Assembly (NCBI GenBank): GCA_034717695.1
Contig: JAYELS010000005.1
Coordinates: 1 to 64,000 of the forward strand
Length of the DNA: 64,000 nt
Origin: NAT127 sp034717695
Lineage (GTDB): Bacteria; Pseudomonadota; Gammaproteobacteria; Pseudomonadales; Porticoccaceae
Reading direction: 5' to 3'
The position numbers were made by a program, and so were the translations under genes. Below the pieces are notes generated by a model, which saw only the letters and a program-made list of their open reading frames with translations, did no database searches and was not told where the DNA came from. Of this stretch, positions 27,882 through 37,773 are shown piece by piece. Position 1 is the first letter of the stretch, and each line of letters begins with the position of its first letter.

Positions 27882-29060
27882 ATGCGGGAAGTCGTTATCG
27901 TCGGTGCGCTGCGCACCGCCATCGGTTCGTTCATGGGAGGCCTCGCCGGCGTGCCGGCGCAGGTACTGGGTGCAACGGTGATTCGCGCCCTGCTCGACCG
28001 CCATCAGGTGGCCGCCGACCAGGTCGACGAGGTGATCCTCGGCCAGGTGCTGACCGCCGGGCACGGCCAGAACCCGGCCCGCCAGGCGGCCATCGCGGCG
28101 GGATTGCCCCACGCAACCCCGGCCATGGGGGTCAGCAAGGTGTGCGGCTCGGGCCTCAAGGCGGTGCACCTGGCGGCCCAGGCCATCATGCTGGGGGACG
28201 CCGACGTGGTGATCGCCGGGGGTCAGGAGAGCATGAGCCAGGCGGCCCACGTGCTGCCGGAGGCGCGGACCGGGCTGAGGATGGGCGATGGCGCCACCCG
28301 GGACACCATGATCGTCGACGGCCTGACGGACGCCTTTGGCGGCTACCACATGGGGGTGACCGCGGAGAACCTCGCCGCCCTCCACGGCATCAGCCGGGAG
28401 GACCAGGACATTTTCGCGGCCCACTCCCAGCACAAGGCGGAAGCGGCCATGGCCGCTGACCGTTTTCGCCCCGAGATCGCCCCGGTGAGCATTCCCCAGC
28501 GGCGCGGCGACCCCCTGGTGGTGGATCGGGACGAGCACCCCAAGCCCGGGGTGACGGCGGCGAGCCTCGCCGCCCTGAAGCCCGCCTTCAGGGCCGATGG
28601 CACCGTCACCGCCGGCAATGCCTCGGGCATCAACGACGGCGCCGCCGCGGTGCTGATGATGAGCGCCAAGCGCGCCGACGAGCTGGGCCTCACGCCACTG
28701 GTGCGCATCCAGGCCTACGCCAACGCCGGCGTCGATCCCGCCCTCATGGGCCAGGGCCCGGTGCCGGCGGTGGAGCGGTGCCTCGCCCGCGCCGGCTGGA
28801 CCATCGCCGATCTCGACCTGATCGAGGCCAACGAAGCCTTTGCCGCCCAGGCCATCGCCGTCAATCGCCAGCTGGGGTGGGACACCGACAGGGTCAACGT
28901 CAACGGCGGCGCCATCGCCCTCGGCCACCCCATCGGGGCCTCCGGCTGTCGCATCCTGGTCACGCTGATCCACGAGATGGTGCGCCGCGACATCCGCCGG
29001 GGCCTCGCCACCCTGTGCATCGGTGGCGGCATGGGGGTGGCCCTGGCGGTGGAGCGCTGA
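27882..29060 (+). CDS. Acetyl-CoA C-acetyltransferase (thiolase)
   Basis: Homotetramer-type biosynthetic thiolase of 392 residues that condenses two acetyl-CoA to acetoacetyl-CoA (reversible). The nucleophilic Cys88 lies in SKVCGSGLKAVH, His349 in GGAIALGHPIGASG and Cys379 in TLCIGGGMG: the complete catalytic triad. The Met-rich GHYMGVTAEN-type substrate loop is represented by GGYHMGVTAENLA. AtoB and PhaA cannot be separated without context, and no phaB/phaC or atoDA lies nearby. Convergent with sspB. Confidence 0.92.
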   Translation: MREVVIVGALRTAIGSFMGGLAGVPAQVLGATVIRALLDRHQVAADQVDEVILGQVLTAGHGQNPARQAAIAAGLPHATPAMGVSKVCGSGLKAVHLAAQAIMLGDADVVIAGGQESMSQAAHVLPEARTGLRMGDGATRDTMIVDGLTDAFGGYHMGVTAENLAALHGISREDQDIFAAHSQHKAEAAMAADRFRPEIAPVSIPQRRGDPLVVDRDEHPKPGVTAASLAALKPAFRADGTVTAGNASGINDGAAAVLMMSAKRADELGLTPLVRIQAYANAGVDPALMGQGPVPAVERCLARAGWTIADLDLIEANEAFAAQAIAVNRQLGWDTDRVNVNGGAIALGHPIGASGCRILVTLIHEMVRRDIRRGLATLCIGGGMGVALAVER

Positions 29061-29084
29061 ACGGCGGCGGAGAGTGCCCCGCCG

Positions 29085-29519
29085 CTACTTGATGACCTTG
29101 AGGCTCGGGCGCTTGGCGCCGCGCTTGATGGGGACCGGGGCATCGGCTCCCGGGGGCTTTTGCGGCTTGGGCTTGCCGCCCCCCGGGGGCTTCGGATCCC
29201 GGGGCTCGGTCTGGAACACCATGCCCTGGCCGTTTTCCCGGGCGTAGATGCCCACCACCGCCTCCACGGGCACATGGATGTCGGTGGGCACGCCACCAAA
29301 ACGGGTGTTGAAGGAAATCCACTGGCGATCCATGTGGAAGGCGGTCACCGCCCGGGGGGCGATATTGAGCACGATCTGCCCGTCCGCCACGTAGGTCTGG
29401 GGCACGGTGACCCCCTCCACATAGGCATCCACCACCAGGTAGGGGGTGCAGTCGTTGTCGACGATCCAGTCGTAGAACGCCTGGAGCAGATAGGGACGAT
29501 TGGAAGTCATGGTGGTCAT
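29085..29519 (-). CDS. sspB: ClpXP protease specificity-enhancing factor SspB
   Basis: 144-residue adaptor that delivers ssrA-tagged and other substrates to ClpXP. It has the SspB core opening (NRPYLLQAFYDWIVDNDCTP) and strand region FNTRFGGVPTDIHVPVEAVVGIYARENGQ. A Pro/Lys/Gly-rich flexible linker ends in a hydrophobic/basic tail (PSLKVIK) that serves as the ClpX-binding peptide in the family. Start ATG 29519 is preferred (GGAAG with 8-base spacing), although ATG 29510 also fits. Downstream of sspA, as in other gammaproteobacteria. Confidence 0.93.
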   Translation of the reverse strand: MTTMTSNRPYLLQAFYDWIVDNDCTPYLVVDAYVEGVTVPQTYVADGQIVLNIAPRAVTAFHMDRQWISFNTRFGGVPTDIHVPVEAVVGIYARENGQGMVFQTEPRDPKPPGGGKPKPQKPPGADAPVPIKRGAKRPSLKVIK

Positions 29520-29594
29520 TGCGATCACTTCCCGTGGGATTCGATGTGCGGTGTGGCCGAAGGCCTGGTTGCCGTGGCGTTGTGCCCCGGGGGC

Positions 29595-30224
29595 TCAACG
29601 CATTTCCCGTTCCCGGTCGGTGAGACTCAAGGGGAACGCCGGGCGCTCGAACAGCCGCTGCATATACGACTGCAGGGGCTTGGCCTGACGGCTGTTGGGC
29701 AGGCTGATGCCGAGCAGCTCCAGGCGCCATAGCAGGGGAGCCAGGCAGCAGTCCACCAGGGTGAACTCCTCGTTCATGAAATAGGGCGTATCGGCGAAGA
29801 TCGGCGCCACCGCGAGAAGATTCTCCTTGAGACGCTTGCGGGCCCGATCCACCTCCGGCCCCGAGGCACCGGCGAGGATGCTGTCCACATCGCCGCACCA
29901 GTCCTTCTCGATCCGGTACATGAACTGGCGACTCAGGGCCCGGGTGACGGGGTACACGGGCAGCAGCGGCGGGTGGGGAAAGCGCTCGTCGAGGTATTCC
30001 ATCATCACCTTCGATTCGAACAGCACCAGTTCACGGTCGAGCAGGGTGGGCAGGGTGCCGTAGGGATTGATCTCCAGCACCTCCTCGGGGATGGCGGCGG
30101 GATTGACCTGCTCGATATCGACGGTGATGTCCTTCTCCGCCAGAACGATCCTGACCCTGTGGCTGTAGTGACAGCTGGGGTCGGAAAAGAACGTCATCGT
30201 GGATCGTCTAGTGGCAGCCACCAT
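29595..30224 (-). CDS. sspA: Stringent starvation protein A
   Basis: 209-residue glutathione-S-transferase-fold protein that associates with RNA polymerase. N-terminal thioredoxin-like domain (FFSDPSCHYSHRVRIVLAEK, ...NPYGTLPTLLDRELVLFES) and C-terminal all-helical domain with the Pro/His pocket (FPHPPLLPVYPV), which in E. coli SspA mediates RNAP contact. The catalytic GST residue is replaced, as in other SspA. GAGG lies 8 bases before ATG 30224. It sits after the bc1 genes, behind a terminator hairpin, and is followed by sspB. Confidence 0.93.
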   Translation of the reverse strand: MVAATRRSTMTFFSDPSCHYSHRVRIVLAEKDITVDIEQVNPAAIPEEVLEINPYGTLPTLLDRELVLFESKVMMEYLDERFPHPPLLPVYPVTRALSRQFMYRIEKDWCGDVDSILAGASGPEVDRARKRLKENLLAVAPIFADTPYFMNEEFTLVDCCLAPLLWRLELLGISLPNSRQAKPLQSYMQRLFERPAFPLSLTDREREMR

Positions 30225-30248
30225 GGCATTTTCCTCGGGGTGAAAGCG

Positions 30249-30271
30249 AAAAGAGCGGCCGGTGGCCGCTC
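30249..30271 (-). terminator. Terminator hairpin between petBC and sspA
   Basis: GAGCGGCC-GGT-GGCCGCTC forms an 8-bp stem with a 3-base loop, followed on the minus strand by TTTT. It lies directly after the petBC stop and would separate the bc1 operon from sspAB, at least partly. Confidence 0.7.
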
Positions 30272-30278
30272 ATTTGCT

Positions 30279-32312
30279 TCAGTGTACGTCCTTCCAGTAT
30301 TCCCGGTTGAGCAACCATACCCAAACCAGCAGGAATGCCAGGAACAATAGCACATAGATACCGATGGTCTTGCGCTTCTCCGCCACCGGGTCGGCCATGT
30401 AACCCATGAAGTTGACCAGATCGTACACCGCCGTGTCGAATTCCTCGGGGGTCATCGTGCCCTCGCTGACCAGGCTGTAGCTGCCGCAAGGGTCGTCGAG
30501 GATCGGTGCGCCGGTGAGCGGGTCCTGCTTGACGCCGCCGTTCTTGGCCTTGACGGGGCCGGGGGCACAGGTCTGCAGACCCTGCAGGTCGAGCAGGGCG
30601 TGGGGCATGGCCACGTCCGGGAACACCTTGTTGTTGACGCCCACGGCGCGGTTCGGATCCACGTAGAAGTTGCGCAGGTAGGTGTACAGCCACTCCGGCG
30701 AGCGCACCCGGGTAACCATGGTGAGGTCGGGGGGCGGGGCGCCAAACCACTGCTTGGCTTCATCGGCGCGCATGGAGATCTTCATCAGGTCGCCGATCTT
30801 CTGGTCGGCGTGCACCAGATTGTCCATCACCAGCTGCTCGGGGATGTTGAGGTCGGTGGCCACGCGCCCCCAGCGGGAGTACTTGGCTTCGTGACAGCCC
30901 ATGCAGTAGTTGACGAACAGCTTGGCGCCGTGCTGCAGGGAGGCCTTGTCAGAGGGGTTGAGCTCCATGGCGTCGCACTCGATGGTGCCGCACTCGAACT
31001 CGCCCCCGGCGCCCACCGCCTTGAGGGGCAGGAAGATCAACAGCCCCACCACCACCAGCACACCCAGGGTCTTGAGGCCACCCATGCCGCCGTCCATGGT
31101 GACGCGCTTGGGCTCCGGCAGGGTCTTCTCGTGCTTGGTCCAGAACCACATGCCGATGAAGTAGGCGAAGTAGATCACCGTGCACACCTGGGCGAGGAAG
31201 GTCCGCGCCGGGGTGGGGGCCTTGACCCCAAGCACGCCGAGAATGACGAAGGAGGCGACGAAGATAAGCACCATCACCCGGCTGATCTTGCCCTTGTAGC
31301 GCATGGACTTGACCGGGCTGCGGTCGAGCCAGGGCAGCACGAACAGAATGGCGATGGCCGCCGCCATGGTCATGAAGCCGAGGAACTTGTCCGGCACGGC
31401 GCGGAGCATGGAGTAGAAGGGGGTGAAGTACCACACCGGGGCGATGTGCGCCGGGGTCTTCAGGGGGTTGGCGATCTCGAAGTTGGCCTTCTCGAGGAAG
31501 TAACCGCCCATCTCCGGCACGAAGAACATGATGAAGCAGAACACCATCAGGAAAACGACGATGGGCACCAGATCGTGCACGGTGTAGTAGGGGTGAAACG
31601 GAATGCCATCGATGGGCTTGCCGTTCTCGTCCTTGTTCTTCTTGATCTCGACGCCGTCGGGGTTGTTGGAACCCACTTCGTGGAGGGCAAGGAGGTGCAG
31701 CACCACCAGCGCCAGCAGCACGATGGGCAGCGCCACCACGTGCAGGGACATGAAGCGGTTGAGGGTGATGCCGGAGATCAGGTAGTCACCCCGCACCCAC
31801 TGGACGATATCCTCACCGATATAGGGAATGGCGCCGAACAGGGAGATGATCACCTGGGCACCCCAGTAGGACATCTGGCCCCAGGGCAGCACGTAGCCCA
31901 TGAAGGCTTCCGCCATCAGCGCCAGGTAGATGGCCATGCCGAAGATCCACACCAGTTCCCGGGGCGCCTTGTAGGAGCCGTAGATCAACCCGCGGAACAT
32001 GTGCAGATACACCACCACGAAGAACGCCGAGGCCCCGGTGGAGTGGATGTAGCGCAATATCCAGCCGTAATCCACATCCCGCATGATGTACTCGACGGAG
32101 GCGAAGGCGCCCTCGGCGGTGGGGTTGAAGCTCATCAGCAGCCAGATGCCGGACACCAGCTGGATCACCAGCACCAGCAGGGACAGCACGCCGAAGAAGT
32201 ACCAGAAGTTGAAGTTCTTGGGGGCATAGTACTTGCCCATGTGGGTGTCCCAGGCGCGCTGTACCGGCAACCGCTTGTCGACCCAACGCCAGAGTCCAGT
32301 CAGCATGTTCAT
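30279..32312 (-). CDS. petBC: Fused ubiquinol-cytochrome c reductase: cytochrome b and cytochrome c1 in one chain
   Basis: One uninterrupted 677-residue frame. Residues 1 to about 405 are a complete cytochrome b: four haem-ligand His in YIHSTG...VVYLHMFRG and FMSLHVV...LVVLHLLALHE, Qo-site MGYVLPWGQMSYWGA, the EF-loop PEMGGYFL (PEWY-equivalent region altered), and eight helices. Residues from about 406 are cytochrome c1: a signal-like helix (LKTLGVLVVVGLLIFLPLKAVGA), haem motif Cys470-Met-Gly-Cys473-His474, axial-Met segment DVAMPHALLDLQG, and a C-terminal anchor. Usually these are two genes (petB, petC) in gammaproteobacteria; a fused fbcH that is cleaved after export is known from Bradyrhizobium. 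Complex III: quinol to cytochrome c. TAATG coupling with petA. Confidence 0.93.
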   Translation of the reverse strand: MNMLTGLWRWVDKRLPVQRAWDTHMGKYYAPKNFNFWYFFGVLSLLVLVIQLVSGIWLLMSFNPTAEGAFASVEYIMRDVDYGWILRYIHSTGASAFFVVVYLHMFRGLIYGSYKAPRELVWIFGMAIYLALMAEAFMGYVLPWGQMSYWGAQVIISLFGAIPYIGEDIVQWVRGDYLISGITLNRFMSLHVVALPIVLLALVVLHLLALHEVGSNNPDGVEIKKNKDENGKPIDGIPFHPYYTVHDLVPIVVFLMVFCFIMFFVPEMGGYFLEKANFEIANPLKTPAHIAPVWYFTPFYSMLRAVPDKFLGFMTMAAAIAILFVLPWLDRSPVKSMRYKGKISRVMVLIFVASFVILGVLGVKAPTPARTFLAQVCTVIYFAYFIGMWFWTKHEKTLPEPKRVTMDGGMGGLKTLGVLVVVGLLIFLPLKAVGAGGEFECGTIECDAMELNPSDKASLQHGAKLFVNYCMGCHEAKYSRWGRVATDLNIPEQLVMDNLVHADQKIGDLMKISMRADEAKQWFGAPPPDLTMVTRVRSPEWLYTYLRNFYVDPNRAVGVNNKVFPDVAMPHALLDLQGLQTCAPGPVKAKNGGVKQDPLTGAPILDDPCGSYSLVSEGTMTPEEFDTAVYDLVNFMGYMADPVAEKRKTIGIYVLLFLAFLLVWVWLLNREYWKDVH

Positions 32313-32917
32313 TACGCGCCCTCCTGATCGACACCAATCACAATCACACCATCACTTTCGTAGGAATAGGGAGGAACCTCCAGGTTCGTCGGCGCCGGCA
32401 CCCCCTGGAACACGCGACCCGCCAGGTCGAACTTGGAGCCGTGGCAGGGACAGAAGAAACCGCCCACCCAGCTCTCGTCCGCATTGCCGCTGCCGGGATC
32501 GACGCCCACCTCGGGGCGGAACATGGGGGCGCAGCCGAGGTGTGTGCACAGCCCTACCATCACCAGGAACTCCGGCTTGATGGCGCGGCTGACGGGGTCG
32601 ACGTAGGCGGGCTGGACGGATTCGGCGGAGTTGGGATCGCGGATCAGATCGGTGGTCCTGTCGAGACTGGCCAGGGCTGCTTCATCGCGACGGAGAATGT
32701 ATACCGGCTTGCCGCGCCACTCGACGGTGATCATCTGGCCGGGCTCGATCTTGCTGATGTTGGCCTTGACCGGCGCGCCGGCGGCCTTCGCCTTGGCGCT
32801 CGGATGCCAGGACCCGACGAACGGGACTGCGGCCCCGACCACACCTGCGGCACCGACCACGCAGGTGGCGCCCGTCAGGAAGCGTCGGCGCCCTTGATTC
32901 ACTCCGTCATTGCTCAT
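32312..32917 (-). CDS. petA: Ubiquinol-cytochrome c reductase Rieske iron-sulfur subunit
   Basis: 201-residue Rieske protein of complex III. Start ATG 32917 (MSNDGVNQGRRRFL) has GGAG upstream and leaves a twin-arginine-type N-terminus followed by a single membrane helix (GATCVVGAAGVVGAAVPFVG). The 2Fe-2S cluster ligands are in CTHLGC and CPCHGS, with the Pro loop (GVPAP). The stop overlaps the petBC start by one base. First gene of the bc1 operon; the promoter must lie in 32918-33045. Confidence 0.95.
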   Translation of the reverse strand: MSNDGVNQGRRRFLTGATCVVGAAGVVGAAVPFVGSWHPSAKAKAAGAPVKANISKIEPGQMITVEWRGKPVYILRRDEAALASLDRTTDLIRDPNSAESVQPAYVDPVSRAIKPEFLVMVGLCTHLGCAPMFRPEVGVDPGSGNADESWVGGFFCPCHGSKFDLAGRVFQGVPAPTNLEVPPYSYESDGVIVIGVDQEGA

Positions 32918-33045
32918 GAAGTTCTCCGTAGAAGCAGCAGAAAATCTTGTTGTGGTACGGGTAAAAATGGCGTGCAATCTTAATGAAAAGCCCTACCCAT
33001 TACAAGCCAACCAGCCATCGCGCATCCGTAACATGCTGATTTCAA

Positions 33046-33080
33046 AAACAAAAACGCCCAGACTTGCATCCGGGCGTTTT
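33046..33080 (-). terminator. Rho-independent terminator of rplM-rpsI
   Basis: AAAACGCCC and GGGCGTTTT arms pair around a 12-base loop; on the minus strand the stem is followed by TTTTTGTTTTT. It lies about 24 bases beyond the rpsI stop. Confidence 0.9.
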
Positions 33081-33103
33081 CTGGCTCCAACTGGCTTGCG
33101 AAA

Positions 33104-33496
33104 TTAACGCTTGGAGTACTGGGGACGCTTGCGGGCCTTGTGCAGACCGACCTTCTTGCGCTCCACCTCGCGGGCATCGCGGGTCAGGAAACCGGCGCGG
33201 CGCAGGGAGGCACGGAGGTTCTCGTCGTACTGGAGCAGGGCGCGGGCGATACCGTGACGGATCGCGCCCGCCTGGCCAAAGCTGCCGCCGCCGGCGACGG
33301 TGATGTGGGCATCGAACTTCTCGACGCTGTCGGTCAGCTCCAGGGGCTGGCGGACGATCATGCGGGCAACTTCGCGACCGAAATAGCTTTCGATGCTGCG
33401 GTTGTTGATGGTAATGGTGCCATTACCGTTCTTGAGGAAAACCCGGGCGGAAGACGTCTTGCGGCGACCGGTTCCGTAGTATTGAGTGTCTGCCAT
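33104..33496 (-). CDS. rpsI: 30S ribosomal protein S9 (uS9)
   Basis: 130 residues, the standard bacterial length. The N-terminal YYGTGRRKTSSARVFL and the C-terminal basic tail ending KARKRPQYSKR, which reaches the P-site tRNA, are characteristic. It follows rplM by 12 bases in the conserved rplM-rpsI operon. Confidence 0.98.
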   Translation of the reverse strand: MADTQYYGTGRRKTSSARVFLKNGNGTITINNRSIESYFGREVARMIVRQPLELTDSVEKFDAHITVAGGGSFGQAGAIRHGIARALLQYDENLRASLRRAGFLTRDAREVERKKVGLHKARKRPQYSKR

Positions 33497-33508
33497 GGTC
33501 TATGTCCG

Positions 33509-33937
33509 TCAGATATTCAGTTCTTGGGGCTGCTGGGCGCTGTGCGGATGCTGGTCGCCTGCATAGATCTTGAGCTTCTTGAGCATGGCGCGGCCGAGGG
33601 GACCGCGGGGCAGCATGCCCTTGACGGCGGTTTCCAGGGTGCGCTCGGGGGCCTTGTCGATCAGCTTTTCGAAGGTGATGGACTTGATGCCGCCGGGAAA
33701 GCCGGTGTGGGAGTAGTAGATCTTGTCCTTGGCCTTGTTGCCGGTCACGCGGATCTTGTCGACATTGACCACGACGATGTAGTCACCGGTGTCCACGTGG
33801 GGGGTGTACTCGGGCTTGTGTTTGCCGCGCAGCCTGCTGGCGATGTCCGCCGCGAGCCGACCCAGAACCTTGTCGGTGGCATCCACCACGAACCAATCGC
33901 GCGTTACGGTTTCGGGCTTTGCACTGAATGTTTTCAT
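33509..33937 (-). CDS. rplM: 50S ribosomal protein L13 (uL13)
   Basis: 142 residues, the usual length. Conserved segments include WFVVDATDKVLGRLA, GDYIVVVNVDKIRVTGNK and MLPRGPLGRAMLKKLKIYAG. First gene of the rplM-rpsI operon, ending 12 bases before rpsI. Confidence 0.98.
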   Translation of the reverse strand: MKTFSAKPETVTRDWFVVDATDKVLGRLAADIASRLRGKHKPEYTPHVDTGDYIVVVNVDKIRVTGNKAKDKIYYSHTGFPGGIKSITFEKLIDKAPERTLETAVKGMLPRGPLGRAMLKKLKIYAGDQHPHSAQQPQELNI

Positions 33938-34041
33938 CTAGTCCTGCCTGATGTCAGGGGGGTTCAAAAAAGAGGGCGAATTCTACCCACGGCCCGGGGG
34001 CTTTTCAAGGGGCATTTGCGTTTTTCTCGCCGGGGTCGCCA

Positions 34042-35142
34042 TCAGGGCCTGTGGGCCCTGGCCAGGTACTCGTGGGACTGCATTTCCAGCAGGCGGCTGC
34101 GGGTGCGCTCGAACTCGAACGCCAGGCGGCTGCCGGCGTAGATGGCCTCCAACCCCGCCTCGGCGGAGAGAATCAGCTTCACCCCCCGGTCATAGAATTC
34201 ATCCACCATATTGATGAAGCGCCGCGCCTGATCCTCCATGGCCGCGGTCATCACCGGCACGTCGCTGACCAGCACGGCGTGGAATTCCCGGGCGATCTCG
34301 ATGTAGTCGTTCTGGCTGCGGGGCCCGTCGCACAGCGCCTTGAAGGCAAACCACACCACGTCCTCGCCGACGAAGCGACAGGGGATCGGCCGCCCCTCCA
34401 CCTGGATATCCACCGCCTCGCACACCTCCTCCGCCGCCGGAACCAGGCTGCGGAAGGCCGACGCCAGCGCCGCCTCGGCACCGCCATCGAGGGGCGAATG
34501 GTAGATCTCGGCCTTTTCCAGGGCCCGCAGCCGGTAGTCGATACCCCCGTCCACATTGATCACCTCGCAGTGGCGCTTGATCAGGGCGATGGCCGGGAGA
34601 AAGCGCTGGCGTTGCAGGCCGTCCCTGTAGAGGCCGTCGGGCACGATATTGGAGGTCGCCACCAGGGACACCCCGCGACTGAACAGGTGCTCGAACAGGG
34701 TGCCGAGGATCATGGCGTCGGTGATGTCCGACACGAAGAACTCATCGAAACAGATCACCCGGGCCTCGTCGGCGATGCGATCGGCCACCTTCTCCAGGGG
34801 GTTCTTCTCCCCCTTCAGCGCCGTCAGCTCCTGGTGAACACGGCGCATGAAGCGGTGGAAGTGGGCCCGCATCTTGCGTTCGAAGGGCAGGCTCTCGTAG
34901 AAGTTGTCCATCAGGTAGGTCTTGCCGCGCCCGACACCGCCCCAGAAATACAGCCCCTTGACCGGCTCCTCGACCCGGCGGCCACCGAACAGGCGCCCCA
35001 GCAGGCCAACCTGGGGAGAAGCCCTGGCAATCAGCTCGTCGTGGAGCCGCTGCAGGTGGCGCACGGCATTCTCCTGGGCCGGATCGCGGACAAACCCGGG
35101 GCTGGCGAGATCTCTTCGGTAGCGTTCAAGGGGTGTGGACAT
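34042..35142 (-). CDS. zapE: Cell division protein ZapE (AFG1-like ATPase)
   Basis: 366-residue cytosolic P-loop ATPase that associates with the Z ring under stress in E. coli. Walker A in FWGGVGRGKTYLMD, Walker B and the following ICFDEFFVSDITDAMIL motif, and sensor-like VATSNIVPDGLYRDGLQR are all typical of the AFG1 family. Starts at ATG 35142 (MSTPLERYRRDLA). It is upstream of the ribosomal protein operon on the same strand, as in Pseudomonas genomes. Confidence 0.94.
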   Translation of the reverse strand: MSTPLERYRRDLASPGFVRDPAQENAVRHLQRLHDELIARASPQVGLLGRLFGGRRVEEPVKGLYFWGGVGRGKTYLMDNFYESLPFERKMRAHFHRFMRRVHQELTALKGEKNPLEKVADRIADEARVICFDEFFVSDITDAMILGTLFEHLFSRGVSLVATSNIVPDGLYRDGLQRQRFLPAIALIKRHCEVINVDGGIDYRLRALEKAEIYHSPLDGGAEAALASAFRSLVPAAEEVCEAVDIQVEGRPIPCRFVGEDVVWFAFKALCDGPRSQNDYIEIAREFHAVLVSDVPVMTAAMEDQARRFINMVDEFYDRGVKLILSAEAGLEAIYAGSRLAFEFERTRSRLLEMQSHEYLARAHRP

Positions 35143-35187
35143 GGCGACGGGGCCGGGGCACGAAACGGGCGCAACTTTAGCGCCCCG

Positions 35188-35838
35188 TTACCCCTCCCGC
35201 AACCGGGCGCGGAGAATCGCCACCAACCCCTGGCGCAGCTGGATCAACTGGCCGTGGAAAAAGTGCCCGGCTTCCGGCAGGTCCAGCCAGCTTGGCGGCG
35301 GCGCCATGGTCCCGGCCCAGCGGCGCACCTCCGCCGGGTCAACCACCTCGTCCCGCCCCCCCATCACCAGGGTCCAGGGACAGGGAAAGGTCCGCTGCTC
35401 GCTGAATCCGTAACGCCCCACCGGGGGCGCCACCAGCACCAGATGGGCCACTTCCGCCAGCCGCTGGGCACCGTTCCCCGCCACCCCCGCGCCAAAGGAA
35501 AACCCCGCCAGCACCAGCCTGGCCCCGGGATGGCGGGCGCCCATCCAGGCCGCCACGGCGGCGAGATCGTCCACCTCGCCGCGCCCGTCGTCGTGGGCGC
35601 CCTCGCTCGCTCCGGTGCCGCGAAAGTTGAACCGCACCGCCGGAATCTCCAGCTCGGCGAAGGCCCGCGCCAGGGTGACCACCACCTTGTTGTCCATGGT
35701 GCCGCCGTGGAGCGGATGGGGGTGGCAGATGACGGCGGCATAATCCCCCGGCGCGGACGCCGCGACGTCCTGCCAGGCCGCCTCCAGCTGGCCAGCGGGG
35801 CCCGCAATCAGACCGCGCCCAGCGTTGTTCACCGCCAT
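35188..35838 (-). CDS. Alpha/beta hydrolase
   Basis: Serine hydrolase-like protein of about 216 residues. AVICHPHPLHGGTMDNKVV provides the HPHP oxyanion-type motif common in this subgroup, GFSFGAGVA is the nucleophile elbow (GxSxG), and GRDEVVDPAEVRRW with ...AGHFFHGQ give candidate catalytic Asp and His. This is the layout of the small YfhR/KTN-type hydrolases next to zapE in many gammaproteobacteria. The start is uncertain: ATG 35838 with a purine-rich stretch just upstream, or further out at 35871. Substrate unknown. Confidence 0.8.
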   Translation of the reverse strand: MAVNNAGRGLIAGPAGQLEAAWQDVAASAPGDYAAVICHPHPLHGGTMDNKVVVTLARAFAELEIPAVRFNFRGTGASEGAHDDGRGEVDDLAAVAAWMGARHPGARLVLAGFSFGAGVAGNGAQRLAEVAHLVLVAPPVGRYGFSEQRTFPCPWTLVMGGRDEVVDPAEVRRWAGTMAPPPSWLDLPEAGHFFHGQLIQLRQGLVAILRARLREG

Positions 35839-35992
35839 CACTCCACCCCACTTGCCCGAATTTGCCGGCAATTGTAGGGGCGCCTCCCCCGCGGCAACAA
35901 CAGCGGCGCTGAAAATGCCGCCAGATCACGTATACTTCCCGAAACACTGTTTCCGAAACACACAGCACCACCCCGCACCGAAGGAAATCGCC

Positions 35993-36526
35993 GTGGATGC
36001 CACTACCCTGTTGATTGCCGCCGCCTGCCTGCTGGCGGGCCTTGCCCTGGGCGCCCTGCTGACCCGCGTCCTCTCCCCCCAGCAAAAGAAGCAGCGGGAG
36101 CTCGAGGAACAGCTGCGCCGCACCAGCGATGAATACCGCCTCTACCAGCAGGACGTCACCGAGCACTTCATCAAGTCCTCGGAAATCATCCGCGACATGA
36201 CCCAGAGCTACCGCGCCCTCGGGGAACAGCTCGCCGCCGGCGCCATGCGCCTCACCACCCCGGAAGTCAGCCGCCAGCTGCTGGACGCCGCCAACCCCGG
36301 CCTTGGCGGCTACGTGCCGCGCACCCCTGCCAACACCCCGGCGGAGCCCCCCAAGGACTACGCCCCCAGCGTCCCCGGGGGCGTACTGAGCGAGAACTAC
36401 GGCTTCGACCAGCCCCGGGACAACTCGCCCTTCAGCGTCTACAGCCAGGGCATGACCCGGGACGACCGCGACTCCCTCGATGTCGCCGACGCCGACAACG
36501 ACGACCCCACCTACAGGGTGGGCTGA
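35993..36526 (+). CDS. zapG: DUF1043 family inner-membrane protein (YhcB/ZapG-like)
   Basis: 177 residues from GTG 35993 with AAGGA six to seven bases upstream. A single N-terminal membrane helix (TLLIAAACLLAGLALGALLT) is followed by a coiled-coil segment (QQKKQRELEEQLRRTSDEYR, then YQQDVTEHFIKSSEIIRDMT), the signature of YhcB/DUF1043. A Pro/Asp-rich disordered tail ends the chain. YhcB links cell-wall synthesis and division in E. coli. It precedes the degS-like gene, as in related genomes. Confidence 0.88.
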   Translation: MDATTLLIAAACLLAGLALGALLTRVLSPQQKKQRELEEQLRRTSDEYRLYQQDVTEHFIKSSEIIRDMTQSYRALGEQLAAGAMRLTTPEVSRQLLDAANPGLGGYVPRTPANTPAEPPKDYAPSVPGGVLSENYGFDQPRDNSPFSVYSQGMTRDDRDSLDVADADNDDPTYRVG

Positions 36527-36556
36527 GCATCAGCCCTCCGCGCCGGGCCATGCGCC

Positions 36557-37696
<1,140 letters not shown>

Positions 37697-37773
37697 CGCA
37701 GCCCCCGGGGGCTGCCCAGCCGGGCCATTTCCCCTTACACTCCGCGCCATAGCCCCCACCAAACCCCACTCCC

